Below, one piece after another: positions 1 through 9,522 of a stretch of 61,776 nt of DNA. How positions within the stretch are numbered: the first letter of the stretch is position 1; each line of letters opens with the position of its first letter. The translations under genes and the position numbers were made by a program. The notes beneath the pieces were generated by a model. It had not been told where the DNA came from. It made no database searches and saw only the letters and a list, made by a program, of their open reading frames with translations. Source of the DNA: Bacteroidales bacterium (GTDB lineage: Bacteria > Bacteroidota > Bacteroidia > Bacteroidales > NBLH01); NCBI GenBank assembly GCA_016937695.1, contig JAFGWC010000048.1, positions 1 through 61,776 on the forward strand. Direction: 5' to 3'.

Positions 1-941
1 AAACTAAGATATTTGAAACTAATAAACAAATTTCAATTAAAGGAAAAGCAACTGATAATAGCGGCATTTATGAAGTTTTAATAAACGGACTTGATGCAAA
101 TCTTGATAAATATGGAAATTTTGAACAAAATGTAAATCTGGCTATTGGCGAAAATCAAATTACTGTTAAAGCTACAGATATTAAAAATAATTCATCTTAT
201 TATAAATTTTATGTAAACAGACAATCGAATGTAATAGTTCAAACAAATGAAAATATTAAAACTGAAAATGAGAAGAGATTAGCATTAGTAATTGGAAATT
301 CAAATTATGGCGCAGGTCAAACCCTTAAAAATCCGGCAAACGATGCAAATTTAATATCTACAACATTACAATCTCTTGGATTTGAGGTAATTAAGCGAAT
401 TGATGCGAATAAACAATCAATGGAAGAAGCGATTAGAGATTTTAGTAAAAAACTACCAAATTGTAATGTCGCTTTATTTTATTATGCCGGACACGGAGTA
501 CAGGTTGATGGACTAAATTACATTATCCCAACAGATGCAAAACTAAATGATAAAATAGACTGCAAATTTGAAGCTGTTTCAATAAATTTTATAGTTGAAG
601 AATTCGAACATTATCCTGATAATGTAAATATTGTAATTTTAGATGCATGCAGAAATAATCCTTTTAGAAGTTGGGCAAGAGGCGGCGAACGCGGATTTAG
701 AGCTATTTCGCCAACAAGCGGAACAATAATTTCATTTGCAACGTCTGAAGGTTCAACTGCTTCAGACGGAAAAGGAAATAACGGACTTTTTACCGAAGAA
801 TTAGTGAAACAATTGGTAATACCACAAGCAATTGAAAGCGTATTCAAAAAAACCAGAGTTCAAGTTCAGAAACGCAGCAATGGCAGTCAAAGCCCGCAAG
901 AATGGTCCCAATTAACCGGAGATTTTTACTTCAAAAAATAA
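1..941 (+). CDS. Caspase-like (peptidase C14) protein, 5' end outside window
   Basis: The frame is open from base 3 of the window to the stop at 939-941, so the gene starts upstream and only about 312 codons are visible. The first ~60 codons resemble a bacterial Ig-like repeat (ATDNSG ... GENQITVKATD). A caspase p20-like domain follows, opening with RLALVIGNSNY. The catalytic His is in YYAGHG and the catalytic Cys in ILDACRNNPF, and both are present. An ATG at 420 lies inside the caspase domain and is not the true start. In this family the enzyme cleaves after basic or acidic residues; the substrate here is unknown. The Ig-like region suggests a modular, possibly exported protein. Family assignment is firm; function is inferred. 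Confidence 0.85.
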   Translation, partial: TKIFETNKQISIKGKATDNSGIYEVLINGLDANLDKYGNFEQNVNLAIGENQITVKATDIKNNSSYYKFYVNRQSNVIVQTNENIKTENEKRLALVIGNSNYGAGQTLKNPANDANLISTTLQSLGFEVIKRIDANKQSMEEAIRDFSKKLPNCNVALFYYAGHGVQVDGLNYIIPTDAKLNDKIDCKFEAVSINFIVEEFEHYPDNVNIVILDACRNNPFRSWARGGERGFRAISPTSGTIISFATSEGSTASDGKGNNGLFTEELVKQLVIPQAIESVFKKTRVQVQKRSNGSQSPQEWSQLTGDFYFKK

Positions 942-963
942 ACAAATAATTTCTATTCATTTT

Positions 964-1560
964 ATGGAATTTACAATTATTAAATCCCAAAATCTAAAAA
1001 CAAATAATTGGCTTGGCGGAACTACAACTCAGCTTTTTATTTTTCCGCAAAATTCCGATTATCAAAAACGAAATTTTATTTTCAGATTAAGTACTGCAAC
1101 TGTCGAAATCGAAAAATCAGATTTTACTTCTTTGCCCGAAATTTCAAGAAAATTAATGATTTTAGATGGTAAAATAATCATAAAACACGAAAATCAATAC
1201 ACAAAACAGCTAAACAAATTTGATATTGATGAATTTGAAGGCGATTGGAAAACATCTTCAACAGGAATGTGTACAGATTTTAATTTAATGACATTTGGTA
1301 ATATAAAAAGCAAATTAAATTCAAAAATTATAGAAAAAGATCAAAGCTTTAATTATCAAACAGAAAAAAAATGGAATTGGCTTTTTATTTATGTTTACAA
1401 AGGAAAAATCAGCATTGAAATCAACAATAAAACTAATATTCTTAATAATGCTGATTTTATAGCTATAAAAGAGCCAATATCAGCAAACATAAAAATAAAA
1501 GCAATTGAAAAAAGCGAATTAGTTTTTACTGAAATCGAAAATCTTTTATATGAAAAATAA
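964..1560 (+). CDS. HutD/Ves family protein
   Basis: A 198-aa protein with the HutD/Ves hallmarks near the N-terminus: NNWLGGTTTQLFIFP, then FRLSTATVEIEKSDFTSLPE, and a lead-in to a cupin-like barrel (RKLMILDGKIII). HutD proteins are bicupin-like; some sit in histidine-utilisation operons and the E. coli homologue Ves is cold-responsive, but the biochemical role is not settled. No hut genes are nearby, so a role in histidine degradation is not supported here. The gene starts 22 nt after the caspase-like gene and may be co-transcribed with it. Confidence 0.75.
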   Translation: MEFTIIKSQNLKTNNWLGGTTTQLFIFPQNSDYQKRNFIFRLSTATVEIEKSDFTSLPEISRKLMILDGKIIIKHENQYTKQLNKFDIDEFEGDWKTSSTGMCTDFNLMTFGNIKSKLNSKIIEKDQSFNYQTEKKWNWLFIYVYKGKISIEINNKTNILNNADFIAIKEPISANIKIKAIEKSELVFTEIENLLYEK

Positions 1561-1719
1561 AATTTCCTTATTAATCTTAGATTATATTCTAAAATTAAAA
1601 ACTGCAATTTATAAAAGCTAAACACCTCAATCACAGTGCTTAATAAAAAATTCAATTTTAAATAGCTCTACCATGTTTTGTTAATATTTCTATATTTATA
1701 TTTTTTTAACAAAAAATAC

Positions 1720-1767
1720 TTGCAAGTTCAATAAATATTCATTTATCTTTGTTAGTGAATATCCACT
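1720..1767 (+). promoter_or_regulatory. Promoter of the TetR-efflux operon with candidate operator
   Basis: TTG at 1720-1722 and TATCTTTG at 1744-1751 match the Bacteroidota -33 and -7 elements with a 21-nt spacer. The -7 box is flanked by an inverted repeat, ATATTCA (1735-1741) and TGAATAT (1756-1762). An imperfect palindrome AGTGAATATCCACT lies at 1754-1767 around the expected transcription start. This placement fits autorepression by the TetR protein encoded just downstream. Confidence 0.65.
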
Positions 1768-1787
1768 TACCAATTAAAATAAAAAAA

Positions 1788-2375
1788 ATGACTACAGAAT
1801 TGTCAGATAGACAAAACCAAATAATAACAGTTTCTCTTGAAATTATTTCAGAAAGCGGAATTCAAGGATTGACAATAAAAAATCTTGCAAAAAAAATTGG
1901 ATTTTCAGAATCGGCAATATATCGCCACTACGAAAATAAAATCCAAATTCTAATTGCAATTTTAAATTATTTTAAAGAAAACTCTGCAAACCTTTTTAAT
2001 AATGTGCAAAGTTTAGAAACAGATGCGATTTCAAAAATAGAGCATTTGTTTTTAAACTTATTTAAAACATTTACTAATTCGCCTTCATTAGTTGCCGTAA
2101 TTTTTTCTGAAGAATTATTCCGAAATGAAACAGTTTTACTTGAAAAAGTTGCTGAAGTAATGAAAAATAACGCAAAATCTTTAACCCAGATTATAAAAAT
2201 TGGTCAGGAAAATAATGAAATAAGAAAAGATATTACTGCTGCACATTTCTCAATCATTATTTTGGGTTCGTTAAGAATGTTTGTAAAAAATTGGCACATG
2301 ACTAATTATTCGGTTGATTTAACAGAATCCGGCACTGAATTTATAAATTCAATAAAAACATTAATTAAAAATTAA
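1788..2375 (+). CDS. TetR/AcrR family transcriptional regulator
   Basis: From ATG 1788 the protein is 195 aa. The N-terminal helix-turn-helix is typical of TetR: RQNQIITVSLEIISESG, LTIKNLAKKIGFSESAIYRHY. The C-terminal part is a variable ligand-binding helical domain. An in-frame TTG at 1749 would extend the protein, but that codon is part of the -7 promoter element, so ATG 1788 is preferred. The stop is 2 nt before the TolC gene, making this the first gene of a regulator-TolC-MFP-RND operon. It probably represses its own operon and is released by a toxic ligand; the ligand cannot be read from the sequence. Confidence 0.88.
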   Translation: MTTELSDRQNQIITVSLEIISESGIQGLTIKNLAKKIGFSESAIYRHYENKIQILIAILNYFKENSANLFNNVQSLETDAISKIEHLFLNLFKTFTNSPSLVAVIFSEELFRNETVLLEKVAEVMKNNAKSLTQIIKIGQENNEIRKDITAAHFSIIILGSLRMFVKNWHMTNYSVDLTESGTEFINSIKTLIKN

Positions 2376-2377
2376 AA

Positions 2378-3733
2378 ATGGAAAATAAAAAAATTTCGAT
2401 TGTTAAGTTAACAAATATTCACAAACCTAAATTAATATTATTACTTTCTTTATTGACAATAACCTTATTGCCAATAAATGCACAAACGTGGTCGATAAAG
2501 CAATGCATAGACACAGCCCAAATGCACAATAAAAATCTACAAATAAGTAAAAACAATATGAATATTGGCGAACAAAAACAAAAAGAAGCATTATCAAACC
2601 TAATCCCGAAAGTAAATTTGATTGGCGATTATAAATATTTTTTTGATTTGCCAACTCAACTAATGCCAATGTCTGCTTTTGGTGGTCCGGAAGGACAATT
2701 TAATGAAACGCAATTTGGTGTACCACATAATATTAGCGCAAATATACAGGCAACTATGCCTTTATATAATTCACAAATATATGGTGGTATAAGAACTGCT
2801 AAAATAGCTGCTCAAATTACAGAATTGCAGTACAAAAAGACTGAGGAACAAGTTTTCTTCGACATATCGAACTTATATTATAATGCTCAGATTTTGCAAT
2901 ATCAATTAGCTTTTATTGATAGTAATATAGTTAATAATTCAAAACTTCTTGAAAATATGCAACTCTTACATCAACAATTGATGATAAAAGCTACTGATGT
3001 TAGCAAAGTAGAACTGCAATTAGAACAATTAAAAACACAGCGAGATATTATAGCTAACAATATTAAGCAAATTATGAATGCTTTGAAATTCTCAATGGGC
3101 ATTGCAACAAATCAAAACATTGAAATTGAAACTGATATTCAATACAAAAGTAATAATGAATATTCGAATTTGCCAACCATTGATTTACAACTGACAAACA
3201 TGCAAAAAAGTCTTCTAATAAGTGAGCTAAAAACATTAAAAAATTCGAGATTACCTTCTGTTTCATTATATGGAACTTACGGACAAAACGGATTTGGTTA
3301 TGACCAAAAGCCGAATGATTTTCTGAAATTCTTTCCGCTAAGCTTTGTTGGGCTTCAACTATCTTATCCTCTTTTTAACGGAATGGTTACACATAGAAAA
3401 ATCAACCAAAAAAAGATAGAAATTCAAAATAACGATATACTAATTAGCTTAATATCAGATCAAAACAACATGTTAATTGAAAATGCTAACCGCAGTAGAG
3501 CAGTTACACTAAAGACTATTGAAAATACTTTGTCGCAAATAAATTTGTCGAAAATTGTTTATGAACAAACACTTTTACAACAAAAAGAAGGAACTGCAAG
3601 CTTAACAGATGTTTTATTGGCTGACACCAGCTTGCGAGAAGCTCAACAAAGCCATTTATCAGCTATTGTTGAATATTTGAAAGCAGATTTGGAATTAAAA
3701 CAATTAACAGGAAATATTTCAAATAAAAATTAA
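2378..3733 (+). CDS. TolC family outer-membrane efflux protein
   Basis: A 451-aa protein with a signal sequence (hydrophobic core about residues 18-33, likely cleaved after NAQ at about 36). Two OEP-type halves follow, of long alpha-helical hairpins with beta-strand stretches (for example RLPSVSLYGTYGQNGFGYDQ). The ending KEGTASLTDVLLADTSLREA is typical of the second TolC repeat. It should form the trimeric outer-membrane tunnel of a tripartite pump with the next two gene products. It begins 2 nt after the tetR stop. Confidence 0.92.
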   Translation: MENKKISIVKLTNIHKPKLILLLSLLTITLLPINAQTWSIKQCIDTAQMHNKNLQISKNNMNIGEQKQKEALSNLIPKVNLIGDYKYFFDLPTQLMPMSAFGGPEGQFNETQFGVPHNISANIQATMPLYNSQIYGGIRTAKIAAQITELQYKKTEEQVFFDISNLYYNAQILQYQLAFIDSNIVNNSKLLENMQLLHQQLMIKATDVSKVELQLEQLKTQRDIIANNIKQIMNALKFSMGIATNQNIEIETDIQYKSNNEYSNLPTIDLQLTNMQKSLLISELKTLKNSRLPSVSLYGTYGQNGFGYDQKPNDFLKFFPLSFVGLQLSYPLFNGMVTHRKINQKKIEIQNNDILISLISDQNNMLIENANRSRAVTLKTIENTLSQINLSKIVYEQTLLQQKEGTASLTDVLLADTSLREAQQSHLSAIVEYLKADLELKQLTGNISNKN

Positions 3734-3772
3734 AATTTACGATTTACAAATTTCGAATTAAAAAATACACAA

Positions 3773-4828
3773 ATGAAAAAGACAATAATTTATATTGGTG
3801 CAGCGCTTGCTTTAATTGCCATCGTAATTTTTCAATTAAAAAGCAATAAAGAAACTACCGTAAAAAGGGTTTATCAATACAATAAAGAACAGCCGGTTAA
3901 TGTACAAACGCTCAAACTTAAATTTGAAAATATTAAAAATGATATTTCTCACAGTGGAACTTTTGAAGCCAACAAAGAAACAAAACTAAGTTCAGATATC
4001 CAGGGTAAGATTAATTCAGTTTTAGTGGACGTTGGAAGTATCGTAAAAAAAGGAGAACCTTTAATCCAATTAGACAATTCTTTACTGAAACTACAATTGC
4101 AAACAGTTGAAATTCAGATTGAAGGATTGAAAGCTGATGTAAAACGATATACTGTTCTTGCTAAAGCTGATGCAATTCAAGGTGTTCAGTTGGAAAAAAC
4201 CGAACTAGCTCTAAAATCTGCCAAAGTACAGAAAGCTACTTTACTTGAACAAATAAATAAAACAACCATTTTAGCGCCTTTTGGCGGAATTATTACCGCA
4301 AAATTAACTGAAGAAGGTGCTTTTGCTGCTCCGGGCATTCCATTATTACAAATTACAAATATATCTCTTTTAAAATTTACTATTAATGTTCCTGAACAAG
4401 AGCTAAATAAATTTAAAATCGACCAATTGTATGACTTTACAGCTGATGCTTACCCTGAAACAATTTTATCGGGCAAAATTTTTATGACAGGCAGCAAAGC
4501 AAATATGGCAAATAGTTTTCCTGTACAATTTCTAATAAACAATACTGCTGATTTAAAAATAAAATCAGGCATGTTTGGAAAAGTTCAGGTAAAAAACGAC
4601 AGCAAAAACACATACATTATTATTCCTGCTTCTTCAATTATTGGAACAAACATTCAACCTCAGGTTTACAAGGTAAAAGATAACAAAGCCGTCATTCAAA
4701 ATATAACTATCTCTAGCAGATTTCAAAACAAAATAGTTGTTTCAAGTGGTTTAAACGATGGGGATATAATTATAACCAACGGATTTGTTAACCTTTTTGA
4801 GGGAGCAAATGTTTCAATTAGCAATTAA
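3773..4828 (+). CDS. RND efflux periplasmic adaptor (MFP) subunit
   Basis: A 351-aa HlyD/AcrA-like protein. Residues 5-22 form an uncleaved anchor or signal sequence. The lipoyl-type halves are visible at GKINSVLVDVGSIVKKGEPLIQLD and TILAPFGGIITAKLTEEGAF, separated by a helical hairpin, then a beta-barrel and membrane-proximal domain (GLNDGDIIITNGFVNLFEGANV). It bridges the inner-membrane permease and the TolC channel. It lies 39 nt after TolC and 11 nt before the permease gene. Confidence 0.93.
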   Translation: MKKTIIYIGAALALIAIVIFQLKSNKETTVKRVYQYNKEQPVNVQTLKLKFENIKNDISHSGTFEANKETKLSSDIQGKINSVLVDVGSIVKKGEPLIQLDNSLLKLQLQTVEIQIEGLKADVKRYTVLAKADAIQGVQLEKTELALKSAKVQKATLLEQINKTTILAPFGGIITAKLTEEGAFAAPGIPLLQITNISLLKFTINVPEQELNKFKIDQLYDFTADAYPETILSGKIFMTGSKANMANSFPVQFLINNTADLKIKSGMFGKVQVKNDSKNTYIIIPASSIIGTNIQPQVYKVKDNKAVIQNITISSRFQNKIVVSSGLNDGDIIITNGFVNLFEGANVSISN

Positions 4829-4839
4829 AAACAAAAATC

Positions 4840-7800
4840 ATGAATATATCAGAAATATCAATCAAACGCCCATCGCTGATAATCGTACTTTTCAGCGTAA
4901 TAGCCTTGCTGGGGATAATAGGCTTTACAAACCTAGGCTATGAATTATTACCTGATTTTAACCAACCTGTGGTAGTTATCAAAACAATGTACCCAGGCGC
5001 CGAGCCTAACGAAGTAGAAACTTCTATTTCCAGAAAAATAGAAGATGCCTTGTCCAATCTCGAAGGAGTAGATTATCTTGAAACTAAATCGATGCCAAAT
5101 GCCTCAATTATTATAGCCAATCTAAAATACGGCACCAATCTAAACATCGCAATGCAAGATGCACAGCGTTATATAGACAATATACGAAAAGATTTACCTG
5201 CCGAAATTGAAAGCCCGATAATGAGCAAAATTTCGCCAAATGATTTGCCAATTATATCAATAAGTGCAACTAGTAATTTGCCTGCAACAGAATTCTATCA
5301 AAAAATGAAAGACGAATATCTACCACAAATCCAGCAAATTAAAGGTGTGGCAGAAATTACTTTGCTTGGAGGTGAGGAAAGGGAAATTCAAGTAAAAGTC
5401 AATCAGAATAAACTAAAACTTTATAAAATTTCACTTTCTCAGGTAGTTGAATCAATTAACCGCTCAGGTATTGATTTACCTGCAGGCAAAGCGCAAACTG
5501 ACAAAGAAAACAATTCGGTTCGATTAATAGGCAAATTTGCCACCATAGATGACATTATGAATGTGCAGATAGCTATGCAAGCACCCGGAATGCCCGTTTA
5601 TGTAAAAGATGTCGCTTCTGTTATTGATGGAGTAAAAGAAATAAATTCGGTAAGTCGCTATAACGGAGTAAACGGAATAGGCCTTATGCTAAAAAAACAA
5701 GGCGATGCAAATGCGGTAGAAGTTTCAAAATTGGTTCATGCAAAACTAAAACAAATCGAAAGTGTAAACTCAAAATACGATGTAAAATTTATTATTGCTG
5801 ATGATTCTACTGATATGACCATAGCCGCAGTAAATTCAGTAGTCGATGACCTTATATTAGCGGTGATTCTGGTTTCTCTGGTAATGTTCTTGTTTTTAAG
5901 AAGTTACCGAAACTCATTGATTGTGTTAATTGCAATTCCAACTTCACTGATTTCAGCATTTTCAGTGATGTGGCTGATGGGTTTTACCCTAAATTTGATG
6001 ACATTACTTGCCATGTCATTAATTATCGGGATTCTGGTAGATGACGCCATTGTAATTCTGGAAAATATCCAGAGACATTTAGACATGGGAAAAGACAAAG
6101 CATCAGCAGCTTTAGAAGGACGTATGGAAATTGGGTTTTCTGCTATTTCAATTACTTTGGTTGATGTAGTAGTATTTTTGCCAATCTTGTTTTTGCAAGT
6201 ATTTGTGGCAGATATGCTTAAACAATTTTCTATTGTAGTAATAACGTCAACACTTACAAGCTTATTAGTAGGTTTTACACTAGTTCCTTGGCTCGCTTCG
6301 CGAATAGGAAAAAAGGAAGATTTACAACCCACCAACTTCATAAATCGTTTTTTGCTTTGGTTTGAAGAACAGCTAACTACATTTATCAATTGGTACGGAC
6401 ATCAATTAGAATGGGTACTTCGACACAAACTAATTTTTACGGGAATAGTACTTTTGCTGTTGATAATAACAGTTGGAATAATGAAGCAAGGAATTATAGG
6501 CAAAGAAATGATGTCTACAGGCGATCAAGGAAAATTTCGTTTGAATTTAGAATATGATAAAACAACTACCGTTCAGGAAAATAACATCAGAACACAAAAA
6601 GTAGAAAACTTTATTCTACAACAACCAGAAGTAGCAAGCCTTTTTAGCAACATTGCCGGACCTAGTACAGGTATTGGAAGTTTAGGTGTTGGCTCGCCCA
6701 ATATATCTGAATTTACCATTCAGCTTAAGCCGGAAAAAGAAAGAAACATTAAAACGGAGGCTTTTATGAAATCGCTTCGAGAAGAACTAAAAAAAGAGTT
6801 TCCAAGCGTAAACTTTTCGATGGCAGTTCTTGGATTGCTTCCAAAACAAGCTCCAATAAAAATAACATTAAGTGGAAGTAATTTGAATTTAGTAATGAAA
6901 ACAGGAAATGAGCTAAAAGCGATAATAGAACAAATACCAGGTGCCGATAATGTTCAATTATCAGTAGAAGAAGGAAGTCCTGAATACAAGGTAATTCCAG
7001 ATAAAGATAAAATGCAGCGTCTGGGTTTAACAACCGCTTATGTTGGTTTAAATTTGAGAACTGCCTTTACCGGAAACGATGATGCAACACTAACCGAAAA
7101 TGGGACAGAATTCCCCGTTAGAATTTGGCTTGACGATTTTGACCGAAAAAACTATGAAGACGTGCAACGCCTTTCTATAGTAAATCCAATGAATATGCCA
7201 ATAGAAGTATCTCAATTTGCTGTTGTTAGACAAGATAATTCGCCTTCGTTGCTTGAAAGATTAGACAGGCAACCTTCAATAACATTAACTTCAGAATCGT
7301 TTGGTAGGCCATCGGGCACATTAGCCGATGAAGCAATCAGTTTTTTAAAAACTACACCTTTGCCCGAAGGAGTTAAGTTAACATGGGGTGCAGATATCAA
7401 AACACAAAATGAAAGCTTTGGGGCATTAGGCTCAGTTTTGCTTATTTCATTCATCCTTATTTATCTGATTATGATTGCCCTTTACGACAGTTATGTTTAT
7501 CCATTTGTAGCATTATTTGCCATACCAATGGCCGGCATCGGTGCTTTCCTCGCATTGAACTTATCATTAAACGATTTAACCCTGTTTGCACAACTCGGAT
7601 TAATCATGCTAATGGGTTTGGTTACAAAAAATGCAATCTTAATTGTAGATTTCACCAATCAGCTAAAAGCACAGGGAAAGTATTATAAAGAAGCATTAAT
7701 TATTGCAAGCAAGGAAAGAATGCGACCTATTTTAATGACTACTCTAGCTATGGCTATCGGCATGTTACCCATTGCATTAGCAAGTGGAACTGCAGCCGAG

Positions 7801-7935
7801 TGGAAAAATGGCTTGGCTTGGGTTATCATCGGTGGATTATTATCTTCAATGATATTAACGGTGTATTTAGTACCTATGGTTTATTATGTGGTAGATAGTA
7901 TTAAAGAAAAAATCAATAATAAAAAAGAAAAATAA
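4840..7935 (+). CDS. RND efflux permease (AcrB/HAE1-like)
   Basis: A 1031-aa inner-membrane pump with the standard duplicated layout: TM1, a large periplasmic loop, TM2-7, a second loop and TM8-12. The proton-relay Asp pair of TM4 is present in GILVDDAIVILEN, and the TM10 Lys in GLVTKNAILIVDF, so a proton antiporter is expected. Length is normal for AcrB. It is the last gene of the TetR-controlled operon. Base composition is visibly richer in G and C than the flanking AT-rich genes. The substrate is not identifiable by eye. Confidence 0.95.
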   Translation: MNISEISIKRPSLIIVLFSVIALLGIIGFTNLGYELLPDFNQPVVVIKTMYPGAEPNEVETSISRKIEDALSNLEGVDYLETKSMPNASIIIANLKYGTNLNIAMQDAQRYIDNIRKDLPAEIESPIMSKISPNDLPIISISATSNLPATEFYQKMKDEYLPQIQQIKGVAEITLLGGEEREIQVKVNQNKLKLYKISLSQVVESINRSGIDLPAGKAQTDKENNSVRLIGKFATIDDIMNVQIAMQAPGMPVYVKDVASVIDGVKEINSVSRYNGVNGIGLMLKKQGDANAVEVSKLVHAKLKQIESVNSKYDVKFIIADDSTDMTIAAVNSVVDDLILAVILVSLVMFLFLRSYRNSLIVLIAIPTSLISAFSVMWLMGFTLNLMTLLAMSLIIGILVDDAIVILENIQRHLDMGKDKASAALEGRMEIGFSAISITLVDVVVFLPILFLQVFVADMLKQFSIVVITSTLTSLLVGFTLVPWLASRIGKKEDLQPTNFINRFLLWFEEQLTTFINWYGHQLEWVLRHKLIFTGIVLLLLIITVGIMKQGIIGKEMMSTGDQGKFRLNLEYDKTTTVQENNIRTQKVENFILQQPEVASLFSNIAGPSTGIGSLGVGSPNISEFTIQLKPEKERNIKTEAFMKSLREELKKEFPSVNFSMAVLGLLPKQAPIKITLSGSNLNLVMKTGNELKAIIEQIPGADNVQLSVEEGSPEYKVIPDKDKMQRLGLTTAYVGLNLRTAFTGNDDATLTENGTEFPVRIWLDDFDRKNYEDVQRLSIVNPMNMPIEVSQFAVVRQDNSPSLLERLDRQPSITLTSESFGRPSGTLADEAISFLKTTPLPEGVKLTWGADIKTQNESFGALGSVLLISFILIYLIMIALYDSYVYPFVALFAIPMAGIGAFLALNLSLNDLTLFAQLGLIMLMGLVTKNAILIVDFTNQLKAQGKYYKEALIIASKERMRPILMTTLAMAIGMLPIALASGTAAEWKNGLAWVIIGGLLSSMILTVYLVPMVYYVVDSIKEKINNKKEK

Positions 7936-8033
7936 ATGAATATTCAATTTTATTAATATTTTCTACTGATATTAATAATATGAACTAGTAGAGCTAAAAT
8001 CTATTTATTACAAAACAGCAAATACCAACACAA

Positions 8034-8080
8034 ATTATTGACATTCAATAAATTACAACAATTTATTAAATGTCAATAAT
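8034..8080. terminator. Inverted repeat between convergent genes, likely bidirectional terminator
   Basis: Arms 8034-8054 and 8060-8080 pair over 21 positions with one mismatch and a 5-nt loop (ACAAC). It sits between the end of the RND permease (+) and the end of kbl (-). The stem is AT-rich and lacks a clean T-tract on the plus strand, so efficiency is uncertain. Confidence 0.55.
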
Positions 8081-8092
8081 ATTTATTTAAAA

Positions 8093-9280
8093 CTATATAA
8101 CATTCAATTCTTTTCCAATTTTAATAAAAGCAGCAACAGCTTTATCAAGATGGGCTTTTTCATGAGCTGCAGAAAGTTGAATTCTAATTCTTGCTTGTCC
8201 TTTTGCTACAACAGGATAATAAAAGCCAATTACATAAATTCCTTCTTTTAATAATTTGGCTGCAAAATCCTGAGAAAGTTTAGCATCATAAAGCATTAGT
8301 GCAATAATTGCAGAGTCTGAAGGTTTTAAATCAAATCCGGCTTCTTGCATTTTAGTTTTAAAATACTTAGCATTGTCCATTAAACGATCTCTAAGCTCAG
8401 TAGATTCAGCAAGCATGTCAAAAACTTCATGTGCAGCACCAATAATTGCAGGCGATAATGAGTTTGAGAACAAATATGGGCGAGAACGCTGACGAAGCAT
8501 GTCAATAATTTCTTGCTTTCCGGTTGTAAATCCGCCTAAAGCGCCACCAAGTGCTTTTCCTAAAGTGCTTGTTATAATATCAACTCTATTCATAACATTA
8601 TGGTGTTCATGAGTTCCTCTTCCGGTTTTTCCAATAAAACCTGAAGCATGACTATCATCAACCATAACAAGAGCATCATATTTTTCAGCCAAATCACAAA
8701 TTTCATTTAATTTTGCAATATCGCCGTCCATTGAAAATACGCCATCAGTAACAACAATACGAAAACGCTGAGCCTGAGCAAGTTTAAGCTGTTCTTCCAA
8801 ATCAGCCATATCGCCGTGTTTATAACGATAACGAAAAGCTTTTGCCAAACGTACACCGTCAATTATTGAAGCGTGATTTAATTCATCAGAAATAATGGCA
8901 TCTTCCTGCAGAAATAATGGTTCAAAAACGCCGCCGTTAGCATCAAAAGCTGCCGCATACAAAATAGTATCTTCTGTACCAAAAAATTTGGCTATTTTCA
9001 ACTCCAACTCTCTGTGAATGTCTTGCGTGCCGCAAATAAAACGAACTGAGGACATTCCGTAACCGTGTGTATCTAATGTATTTTTTGCAGCACTAATAAC
9101 TCTAGGATGTGAAGACAAGCCCAAATAATTGTTTGCACAAAAATTAAGAACTTTTTCACCAGTATTTAATGTTATTTCGGCACCTTGTGGTGTGCTAATT
9201 ATCCTTTCCCGTTTGTAGAGTCCGGCTTTTTCAATTTCCATCAACTCTTGTTGAAGAAAATCCTTAAGTTTTCCATACAT
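8093..9280 (-). CDS. kbl: Glycine C-acetyltransferase (2-amino-3-ketobutyrate CoA ligase)
   Basis: A 395-aa PLP enzyme of the alpha-oxoamine synthase family, which cleaves 2-amino-3-ketobutyrate with CoA to glycine and acetyl-CoA in threonine breakdown. Diagnostic stretches are [49 protein letters not shown] and the PLP-lysine region [15 protein letters not shown]. Length equals E. coli Kbl. No threonine dehydrogenase gene is adjacent. Serine palmitoyltransferase belongs to the same superfamily, but the whole-length similarity is to Kbl. Confidence 0.93.
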   Translation of the reverse strand: MYGKLKDFLQQELMEIEKAGLYKRERIISTPQGAEITLNTGEKVLNFCANNYLGLSSHPRVISAAKNTLDTHGYGMSSVRFICGTQDIHRELELKIAKFFGTEDTILYAAAFDANGGVFEPLFLQEDAIISDELNHASIIDGVRLAKAFRYRYKHGDMADLEEQLKLAQAQRFRIVVTDGVFSMDGDIAKLNEICDLAEKYDALVMVDDSHASGFIGKTGRGTHEHHNVMNRVDIITSTLGKALGGALGGFTTGKQEIIDMLRQRSRPYLFSNSLSPAIIGAAHEVFDMLAESTELRDRLMDNAKYFKTKMQEAGFDLKPSDSAIIALMLYDAKLSQDFAAKLLKEGIYVIGFYYPVVAKGQARIRIQLSAAHEKAHLDKAVAAFIKIGKELNVI

Positions 9281-9435
9281 AGCTATAAATGATTTATTTA
9301 TAATTTGTTAAATGAATTTTTACAAAAATAATATAAATAAAGCAATGCTAAACATGTTTTTCAAAATAAAACCATGAACAAAATCATATAATATTTAAAT
9401 AGACTAAATTTTATTTTGCTGATATTCAACACATT

Positions 9436-9470
9436 AAATATTTTAGTGTAAATTTTACACTAAAATATTT
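9436..9470. promoter_or_regulatory. 35-bp perfect palindrome, probable NrtR-type operator
   Basis: Bases 9436-9452 are the exact reverse complement of 9454-9470, centred on 9453; the core reads TAGTGTAAAT and its mirror. Its right end overlaps the TTTG (-33) element of the Nudix regulator promoter, so bound repressor would block RNA polymerase. A second, weaker GTGT...ACAC repeat lies at about 9499-9513, near the transcription start. Confidence 0.7.
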
Positions 9471-9499
9471 GGAGTTTAAAAATACATGTAATATCTTTG
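9468..9499 (+). promoter_or_regulatory. Promoter of the Nudix regulator gene
   Basis: TTTG at 9468-9471 and TATCTTTG at 9492-9499, separated by 20 nt, match the Bacteroidota -33/-7 consensus. The predicted start is about 9506, giving a leader of roughly 17 nt before ATG 9523. The -33 element overlaps the palindrome at 9436-9470. Confidence 0.65.
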
Positions 9500-9522
9500 T
9501 GTATGTTTAACACTTTAAGATT

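Noticed and set aside
1749-1787. TTG start extending the TetR protein by 13 residues
   Set aside because: The TTG is part of the -7 promoter element TATCTTTG, so it would lie upstream of the transcription start. ATG 1788 is preferred.
5904-6389. 161-codon ORF on the minus strand inside the RND permease gene
   Set aside because: It is a shadow of the conserved permease frame, with no family resemblance or start context.
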